A program made the translations under genes and the position numbers. Under the pieces are notes generated by a model. The model did not search any database. It was not told where the DNA came from and was given only the letters and a program-made list of their open reading frames with translations. A stretch of 64,000 nucleotides of DNA, from the NCBI GenBank assembly GCA_903894155.1, contig CAITPF010000094.1, positions 47,854 through 111,853 on the forward strand. The letters are read 5' to 3'. Below are positions 58,879-64,000 of the stretch, one piece after another (within the stretch, counting starts at the first letter, position 1; every line of letters starts with the position of its first letter). This stretch comes from an uncultured beta proteobacterium. GTDB taxonomy: Bacteria > Pseudomonadota > Gammaproteobacteria > Burkholderiales > Burkholderiaceae_B.

Positions 58879-60792
58879 ATGAACTATCCCTCCGTGTTTG
58901 ACGTGATTGTTGTTGGAGGCGGCCACGCTGGGACGGAGGCCGCGCTGGCGGCCGCTCGAAGTGGCGCCTCGACGCTATTACTGACGCACAATATCGAGAC
59001 CCTTGGTCAAATGTCTTGTAATCCGTCGATTGGCGGAATTGGTAAAGGACATTTAGTAAAAGAGGTTGATGCTCTGGGCGGGGCGATGGCGATCGCAACC
59101 GATGAAGCAGGTATTCAGTTCAGGATATTGAACGGATCCAAAGGCCCTGCCGTCAGGGCAACGCGCGCCCAGGCAGATCGCACTCTATATAGGAAGGCCA
59201 TTCGGTCGCGTCTGGAAAACCAACCGAATCTTTGGTTGTTTCAGCAAGCCGTCGATGATCTCTTGCTCGAGGGCGACCGAATCGCTGGTGCGAAAACACA
59301 AATCGGCATTTCATTCCGATCAAAGACTGTCGTATTGACGGCGGGAACGTTCCTGAACGGGTTGATTCATGTTGGGCTGCAAAATTACGCCGCTGGCCGT
59401 GCCGGCGATCCGCCGTCAATCTCGCTCGCGTCCAGATTGCGAGAACTCGCCTTGCCACAAGGGCGATTGAAGACTGGAACGCCCCCCAGGATTGACGGTC
59501 GATCAATCAACTATTCCGTTCTTGAAGCGCAACCTGGCGATCTCAACCCTGTTCCGGTCTTTTCGTATCTGGGATGCGCAGCGATGCATCCCCGGCAGGT
59601 TCCCTGCTGGATTACGCACACCAACTTTCGAACACATGAAGTTATCCGCGGAGGGCTTGATCGATCACCCATGTATAGCGGCGTGATCGAGGGCGTTGGT
59701 CCGCGCTATTGTCCTTCGATCGAGGATAAGGTGCACCGGTTCGCCGGGAAGGACTCGCACCAGGTGTTCCTGGAGCCTGAGGGACTGGATACAAACGAGG
59801 TGTATCCAAACGGGGTCTCGACCAGCCTGCCGTACGATGTTCAACTGGCGCTGATTCACACGCTTCCAGGATTAGAAAACGCGCATATCGTGCGGCCTGG
59901 CTACGCGATCGAGTACGACTACTATGACCCGCGCGAACTGAAAACATCGTTTGAAAGCAAGAATATCGCGGGGCTCTTTTTTGCAGGGCAAATCAACGGA
60001 ACGACCGGATATGAAGAGGCTGCCGCACAGGGGCTGATGGCTGGTATTAACGCCGCTCGTTTCTCACGAGACCAGGAGCCATTATTGTTGCGCCGAGATC
60101 AAGCATATCTTGGGGTGCTTGTTGATGATCTCGTCACCAAGGGCGTCACGGAGCCGTACCGGATGTTTACGTCGCGCGCTGAATACCGGCTGAGTTTGCG
60201 CGAAGACAACGCTGACTGGCGGCTGACCGAAATCGGACGTCAGGTTGGTCTCGTGGATGATGTTCGCTGGGATGCCTTTTCACGCAAGCGGGATGCTGTC
60301 GCGCGGGAAATCGAACGACTCCGGTCAACGTGGGTCAACCCGCGGATGTTGAGCGATGACACCGCCCGCGCATGGCTCGGAAAAGAAATGGTACGTGAGT
60401 ACTTACTATCAGACTTGCTTAAGCGCCCCAACGTTTCCTATGCGTCGTTGATGAAAATGCCTTACAGCGAAGGCGTCGAATTGCCGCCCGGGCTCGCCCC
60501 CGGTGCCGAGGCGGAACAAGTCGAAATACAAATCAAGTACGAGGGATATATCGCACGCCAACAGGGTGAGATTCTGCGGCAGCAGCATCACGAAGAGCAG
60601 ACGATACCCGGCGACGTCGACTTTGACGGCATTACCAGCCTTTCGTTTGAAGTTCGCCACAAGCTCAAGACGCACCGCCCGGAAACGATTGGCCAGGCGG
60701 CCCGAATCTCGGGCGTGACGCCGGCCGCGATATCACTTCTGCTGATTTACCTTAAGCGCCGACAAAACCAGGCGCGAAGTCAGGCCGCATGA
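58879..60792 (+). CDS. mnmG: tRNA uridine 5-carboxymethylaminomethyl modification enzyme MnmG (GidA)
   Basis: A 637-residue flavoprotein with the N-terminal FAD motif [21 protein letters not shown] and the family signature [24 protein letters not shown]. Further blocks are [34 protein letters not shown] and [16 protein letters not shown]. With MnmE it builds the cmnm5 group on wobble uridines. The ATG at 58879 has GGTGA upstream; a GTG at 58864 is also in frame. It follows the parS cluster and overlaps rsmG by four bases. Confidence 0.98.
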   Translation: MNYPSVFDVIVVGGGHAGTEAALAAARSGASTLLLTHNIETLGQMSCNPSIGGIGKGHLVKEVDALGGAMAIATDEAGIQFRILNGSKGPAVRATRAQADRTLYRKAIRSRLENQPNLWLFQQAVDDLLLEGDRIAGAKTQIGISFRSKTVVLTAGTFLNGLIHVGLQNYAAGRAGDPPSISLASRLRELALPQGRLKTGTPPRIDGRSINYSVLEAQPGDLNPVPVFSYLGCAAMHPRQVPCWITHTNFRTHEVIRGGLDRSPMYSGVIEGVGPRYCPSIEDKVHRFAGKDSHQVFLEPEGLDTNEVYPNGVSTSLPYDVQLALIHTLPGLENAHIVRPGYAIEYDYYDPRELKTSFESKNIAGLFFAGQINGTTGYEEAAAQGLMAGINAARFSRDQEPLLLRRDQAYLGVLVDDLVTKGVTEPYRMFTSRAEYRLSLREDNADWRLTEIGRQVGLVDDVRWDAFSRKRDAVAREIERLRSTWVNPRMLSDDTARAWLGKEMVREYLLSDLLKRPNVSYASLMKMPYSEGVELPPGLAPGAEAEQVEIQIKYEGYIARQQGEILRQQHHEEQTIPGDVDFDGITSLSFEVRHKLKTHRPETIGQAARISGVTPAAISLLLIYLKRRQNQARSQAA

Positions 60793-61478
60793 ACAGCGCG
60801 GTTCAAGCATCCCTCGAGAGTTTTTCGGCGCGTCTGGACGATGCCGCCACCGCGTTACAACTGACGCTCGACGAAGGCCAGAAATCGGCGCTACTGGAGT
60901 TGGTTGCCCAACTTGTCAAGTGGAACCGCACCTATAACCTGACTGCGCTGCGAGATGCCGACCAGGCGCTGGTGCACCATGTGTTCGACAGCCTCGCCGC
61001 CGTGCCGCCGTTGCTTCACAGCGGGGCGAGTCAGCGCGGCGCGGGCCTGCGGATCCTCGATGTGGGATCCGGGGGCGGCTTGCCCGGCATCGTACTGGCC
61101 ATCGCGCTGCCGCAGGCACAAATCACCTGCATCGACGCGGTAGAAAAAAAAGTCGCTTTTATTCGCCAGATGGCGGGGGTTCTTGGCTTGCGCAACCTGA
61201 ACGCGCGCCATGGTCGCGTCGAAGACACCGAAGCGCTCGATTGCAATATCGTGATTTCACGCGCTTTTGCGTCGCTCGCTGACTTTGCCCGACTCGCCGG
61301 GCGCCACGTCGCCGAGGGCGGGCGCCTGGTCGGCATGAAAGGGAAGAATCCAGTCCAGGAGATCGCCGCGCTTGAGCTGCAGGGCGAATGGACCGCACGC
61401 GAAACTCAAACACTGTCCGTCCCAGAGCTTCAGGCCGAGCGTTGTCTGGTCTGGATGCAACGAAGAGAAACAACATGA
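60789..61478 (+). CDS. rsmG: 16S rRNA (guanine-N7) methyltransferase RsmG (GidB)
   Basis: A 229-residue methyltransferase with the family SAM-binding block [20 protein letters not shown], the preceding [29 protein letters not shown] typical of RsmG, and [19 protein letters not shown]. It methylates G527 of 16S rRNA. Its ATG overlaps the mnmG stop (ATGA) and its own stop overlaps the parA start (ATGA), so the mnmG-rsmG-parA genes are translationally coupled. Confidence 0.97.
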   Translation: MNSAVQASLESFSARLDDAATALQLTLDEGQKSALLELVAQLVKWNRTYNLTALRDADQALVHHVFDSLAAVPPLLHSGASQRGAGLRILDVGSGGGLPGIVLAIALPQAQITCIDAVEKKVAFIRQMAGVLGLRNLNARHGRVEDTEALDCNIVISRAFASLADFARLAGRHVAEGGRLVGMKGKNPVQEIAALELQGEWTARETQTLSVPELQAERCLVWMQRRETT

Positions 61479-62275
61479 CCCCCCCCAGCACAGCAGCGAC
61501 CGCCCGAATTTTTTGTATCGCCAACCAGAAGGGCGGCGTTGGCAAGACCACCACAGCCATCAATCTTGCCGCCGGGCTTGCGACGCATGGCAAGCGCGTC
61601 TTGCTCATTGATCTCGATCCGCAAGGCAACGCCACGATGGGAAGCGGGATCGATAAATCCACGGTTCAGAGCAATCTGTACCAGGTGTTAATTGGTGAGG
61701 CCACGATCGAGCAGGCGCGCCTGCGATCCGTGACCGGCGGCTACGATGTATTGCCGGCCAATCGAGAGCTCTCCGGCGCAGAGATCGATCTGGTGGGCAT
61801 GGAAGATCGCGAACTGCAGCTCAAGCACGCCATCGTTTCGGTGCGCGCCGACTACGATTTTGTATTGATCGACTGCCCGCCCACCCTGTCGCTCCTGACG
61901 CTCAACGGATTGGCCGCCGCGCATGGCGTGATTATCCCGATGCAGTGCGAATATTTCGCGCTTGAGGGGTTGTCGGACCTGGTCAACACCATCAAGCGGG
62001 TGCACCACCACATCAACCCTGAACTTATGCTGATCGGGTTGCTCAGGGTCATGTACGACCCGCGCGTGACACTGCAGCAGCAGGTCTCGGCGCAACTCCT
62101 GTCGCATTTTGGCGACAAGGTCTTTCGCACGGTTGTGCCGCGCAACGTGCGCCTTGCCGAGGCGCCGAGCCACGGGATGCCGGGCGTCGTCTACGACAAG
62201 ACCTCGCGTGGCGCACAGGCCTATATCGCGTTTGGCGCCGAAATGATCGAGCGTGTGACGCCCGGCAAAGTTTGA
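61475..62275 (+). CDS. parA: Chromosome partitioning ATPase ParA (Soj)
   Basis: A 266-residue ParA/MinD-type ATPase with the deviant Walker A motif NQKGGVGKTTTAINLAAGLA (about residue 18), the Walker A' block LLIDLDPQGNATMGSG and Walker B region FVLIDCPPTLSLLTLN. Bound to the nucleoid, it moves ParB-parS complexes. The length and lack of an N-terminal DNA-binding extension mark the chromosomal Soj type. The ATG at 61475 overlaps the rsmG stop; the longer frame to 61388 lies within rsmG. The parB start is 53 bases beyond its stop. Confidence 0.97.
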   Translation: MTPPSTAATARIFCIANQKGGVGKTTTAINLAAGLATHGKRVLLIDLDPQGNATMGSGIDKSTVQSNLYQVLIGEATIEQARLRSVTGGYDVLPANRELSGAEIDLVGMEDRELQLKHAIVSVRADYDFVLIDCPPTLSLLTLNGLAAAHGVIIPMQCEYFALEGLSDLVNTIKRVHHHINPELMLIGLLRVMYDPRVTLQQQVSAQLLSHFGDKVFRTVVPRNVRLAEAPSHGMPGVVYDKTSRGAQAYIAFGAEMIERVTPGKV

Positions 62276-62328
62276 AGCCTTCGACCCCCGACCCTTCGAC
62301 AGTAACCGTACAACAGGAAAGCAACGCC

Positions 62329-63237
62329 ATGGTGACCAAGAAACCCAAAGGCCTCGGGCGCGGACTCGAGGCGCTGCTCGGCGCGGATATGTCGGCAATT
62401 GCCACGCTCGGCCAGCCCGACGCCCCCAATGCGCTGCCCACCGCCTTGCACGTCGGAAAGCTGCGGCCGGGCAAGTATCAGCCCCGCACGCGGATGGACG
62501 AGGGAGCGCTCAACGAGCTCGCCGATTCGATCCGGGCACAGGGCGTGATGCAGCCTATTCTGGTGCGACCGGCACCGAACGAACTGGGGCTGTACGAAAT
62601 CATCGCGGGAGAACGCCGGTTTCGTGCTGCCCAGATCGCGGGCCTGACGGAAGTCCCCGTGCTCGTGCGGGACGTCCCGGACGAACACGCCGCCGCGATG
62701 GCGCTCATCGAGAATATTCAGCGCGAGGATCTCAATCCGCTGGAGGAGGCGCAGGGCGTGCGCCGCCTTCTCGACGAGTTCGGCCTGACGCACGAACAGG
62801 CCGCGGCGGCGATCGGGCGATCGCGCCCGGCAACCAGCAACATGCTGCGACTGTTGAATCTGGCCGCACCGGTGCAAACGATGCTGCTCGCTGGCGATAT
62901 CGATATGGGCCATGCCCGTGCGCTGCTCGCCGTGGATGCCGCGACCCAGATTCAGCTTGCGAATCTGGTCGTTGCCCGCAGGCTATCGGTGCGTGAAACG
63001 GAAAAGCTGGCCAGCAAGGCGGCCAGCGGCCCGGACGCGGGCAAGAGCGCGCGCGCACGGTCCGTATCGCGCGACACGGCCCGACTCGAGGAGTCGCTGT
63101 CCGATCAGCTGGCCACCAGGGTCAGCCTGAAGGCCAACGCCCGGGGCCGGGGCCAAATCGTGATCGATTTCCACGGATGGGAACATTGCTCTGCGCTCCT
63201 GGAAAAGCTGGGCTTGCGAGAGCAGTCCGACGAATAG
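62329..63237 (+). CDS. parB: Chromosome partitioning CTPase/DNA-binding protein ParB (Spo0J)
   Basis: A 302-residue ParB. It begins with the KPKGLGRGLEALLGAD segment that contacts ParA, then the CTPase/ParB-N domain (LRPGKYQPRTRMDEGALNEL, GERRFRAAQIAGL, and LIENIQREDLNPLEEAQG), a helix-turn-helix domain (LTHEQAAAAIGRSRPATSNMLRLL) that reads parS, and a C-terminal dimerisation segment. It spreads from the parS sites at 58.6-58.8 kb. The ATG at 62329 has AGGA upstream; the open frame back to 62272 overlaps parA by four bases and is less likely. Confidence 0.97.
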   Translation: MVTKKPKGLGRGLEALLGADMSAIATLGQPDAPNALPTALHVGKLRPGKYQPRTRMDEGALNELADSIRAQGVMQPILVRPAPNELGLYEIIAGERRFRAAQIAGLTEVPVLVRDVPDEHAAAMALIENIQREDLNPLEEAQGVRRLLDEFGLTHEQAAAAIGRSRPATSNMLRLLNLAAPVQTMLLAGDIDMGHARALLAVDAATQIQLANLVVARRLSVRETEKLASKAASGPDAGKSARARSVSRDTARLEESLSDQLATRVSLKANARGRGQIVIDFHGWEHCSALLEKLGLREQSDE

Positions 63238-63303
63238 CTTTCCGCGCTGAGCGCAGCATCCTCGGGAAGACGCCGGGATTTGGTTCGCTGGCTGCCACCT
63301 GCC

Positions 63304-63332
63304 TTGACAATACGTAAAACTTCGCCCATAAT
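63304..63332 (+). promoter_or_regulatory. Strong sigma-70 promoter of the tRNA-tuf operon
   Basis: A perfect -35 box TTGACA (63304-63309), a 17-base spacer and -10 box CATAAT (63327-63332), followed by a GC-rich discriminator (CCTCGG). This architecture is typical of growth-rate-controlled stable-RNA promoters. Transcription should begin close to 63339, about nine bases before tRNA-Tyr. Confidence 0.7.
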
Positions 63333-63347
63333 CCTCGGTTCTCTTGG

Positions 63348-63434
63348 GGAGAGGTGCCCGAGTGGTTAAAGGGGGCAGACTGTAAATCTGTTGGCCTTGC
63401 GCCTACGTTGGTTCGAATCCAACCTTCTCCACCA
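63348..63434 (+). tRNA. tRNA-Tyr (GTA)
   Basis: An 87-base gene including the encoded CCA. The acceptor arm GGAGAGG pairs with CTTCTCC (one G-U). The anticodon GTA is at 63382-63384 within the stem-loop CAGAC-TGTAAAT-CTG. A long variable arm (class II) and the T-arm GGTTCGAATCC are present. This order, Tyr-Gly-Thr-tuf, is common in beta- and gammaproteobacteria. Confidence 0.95.
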
Positions 63435-63473
63435 TAAGAGAGCTTTTTTGGCGATCGTTGGTATTCGATCCTC

Positions 63474-63547
63474 GCGGGTGTAGCTCAATGGTAGAGCAGA
63501 AGCCTTCCAAGCTTACGACGAGGGTTCGATTCCCTTCACCCGCTCCA
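63474..63547 (+). tRNA. tRNA-Gly (TCC)
   Basis: A 74-base gene with encoded CCA. The acceptor GCGGGTG pairs with CACCCGC; the anticodon TCC is at 63506-63508 in the loop CTTCCAA; the T-arm has GGTTCGATTCC. The first anticodon-stem pair (27-43) is a G-A mismatch, which does not seem to prevent folding. Confidence 0.95.
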
Positions 63548-63612
63548 GCAGTCGGCGGTAAGGCGATCGAATAAACGAAGGATCGCTGATCCGGTAGAAG
63601 TCGAAAGTCAGA

Positions 63613-63694
63613 CAGTACAGGCAGTGGCAGTACAGGCGGTGGCAGTAGCGGTGGCAGTAGCGGTGGCAGTAGCGGTGGCAGTACAGGCAGTACA
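63613..63694 (+). repeat. 12-bp minisatellite between tRNA-Gly and tRNA-Thr
   Basis: Three exact copies of GGTGGCAGTAGC (63638-63673) followed by a diverging fourth, flanked by related pieces containing CAGTACAGGCAGT on both sides. No coding sense is evident. It lies inside a stable-RNA precursor transcript. Confidence 0.85.
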
Positions 63695-63729
63695 AATTTA
63701 GGAGTTCGTGGGGCATGCCCGGCGAACGC

Positions 63730-63804
<75 letters not shown>

Positions 63805-63860
63805 TACGGTATTCGTTATTTTCATCTTTCTCAAGATTCAATCCCGGTCAGGAGTCAGCC

Positions 63861-64000
63861 ATGGCAAAAGGTAAGTTCGAACGCACCAAACCACACGTGA
63901 ACGTTGGCACAATTGGCCACGTTGACCACGGCAAGACGACGCTGACTGCGGCCATCACGACCGTGCTGAGCAAGAAGTTCGGTGGCGAGGCCAAGGGTTA
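63861..64000 (+). CDS. tuf: Elongation factor Tu, N-terminal part (cut by window edge)
   Basis: The first 46 codons of EF-Tu ([20 protein letters not shown], then [20 protein letters not shown]) including the P-loop GHVDHGKT. It carries aminoacyl-tRNA to the ribosome. CAGGAG precedes the ATG. The rest of the gene lies beyond the window. It follows the three tRNAs, probably in the same transcript. Confidence 0.98.
   Translation, partial: MAKGKFERTKPHVNVGTIGHVDHGKTTLTAAITTVLSKKFGGEAKG

Noticed and set aside
63613..63694. A CRISPR array
   Set aside because: The repeats are 12 bases and contiguous, with no spacers and no cas genes.

Overview
The window is the replication-origin neighbourhood of a GC-rich betaproteobacterium, most likely Burkholderiales and probably Alcaligenaceae/Bordetella-like. 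Three things point there. The housekeeping block has the order gyrB-dnaN-dnaA // rpmH-rnpA-yidD-yidC-mnmE // mnmG-rsmG-parA-parB, followed by tRNA-Tyr, tRNA-Gly, tRNA-Thr and tuf. Orphan Bug/TctC-type periplasmic binding proteins are very abundant (six here). A DUF1840 gene is also present. The assignment rests on recognition of families and gene order, not on any search.

Layout. 1-1.8 kb: the 5' part of an RHS-type gene cut by the window edge, then DUF1840 and an unknown small gene. 1.8-15.7 kb: a minus-strand catabolic gene train (branched-chain-amino-acid-type ABC importer with a permease-ATPase fusion, cyclase, AtuA pair, thiolase-like/DUF35 pair, CoA-ligase alpha-type protein, iron alcohol dehydrogenase, two Bug proteins). 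It looks like import and CoA-dependent degradation of an unidentified organic acid. 16.7-27.8 kb: a 2-aminoethylphosphonate (AEP) locus. A GntR regulator with phnA, phnY, a FAD oxidase and a DMT permease reads left; phnS-phnT-fused permease-phnW reads right. A divergent promoter/operator lies between them. Together these import AEP, convert it to phosphonoacetaldehyde and phosphonoacetate, and release phosphate plus acetate.

27.8-41.5 kb: a Tat-exported metallophosphoesterase, four Bug proteins, a large PAS-GGDEF-EAL sensor, a lipocalin-like gene, and a small set of oxidoreductase/amidohydrolase genes. 41.5-44.2 kb: a less GC-rich patch with a probable IstB relic, a DUF2239 gene behind a clear sigma-70 promoter, a broken GIY-YIG gene and an alpha/beta hydrolase. 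44.3-53.4 kb: replication and membrane-insertion housekeeping genes. 53.5-58.3 kb: four genes (MBOAT-like, SDR, aminotransferase, AbrB-type membrane protein) lying between mnmE and mnmG, with an AT-rich DnaA-box region that is the best oriC candidate. 58.3-58.9 kb: a parS cluster directly upstream of mnmG. 60.8-64 kb: rsmG, parAB, a tRNA operon containing a 12-bp minisatellite, and the start of tuf.

No clearly new defence or mobile system was seen. The most unusual items are the thiolase-like/DUF35 putative aldolase within the AtuA/cyclase operon, the LivM-LivG fusion with a degenerate ABC signature, the FAD oxidase built into the AEP operon, the repeat-flanked DUF2239 promoter, and the parS/oriC architecture.
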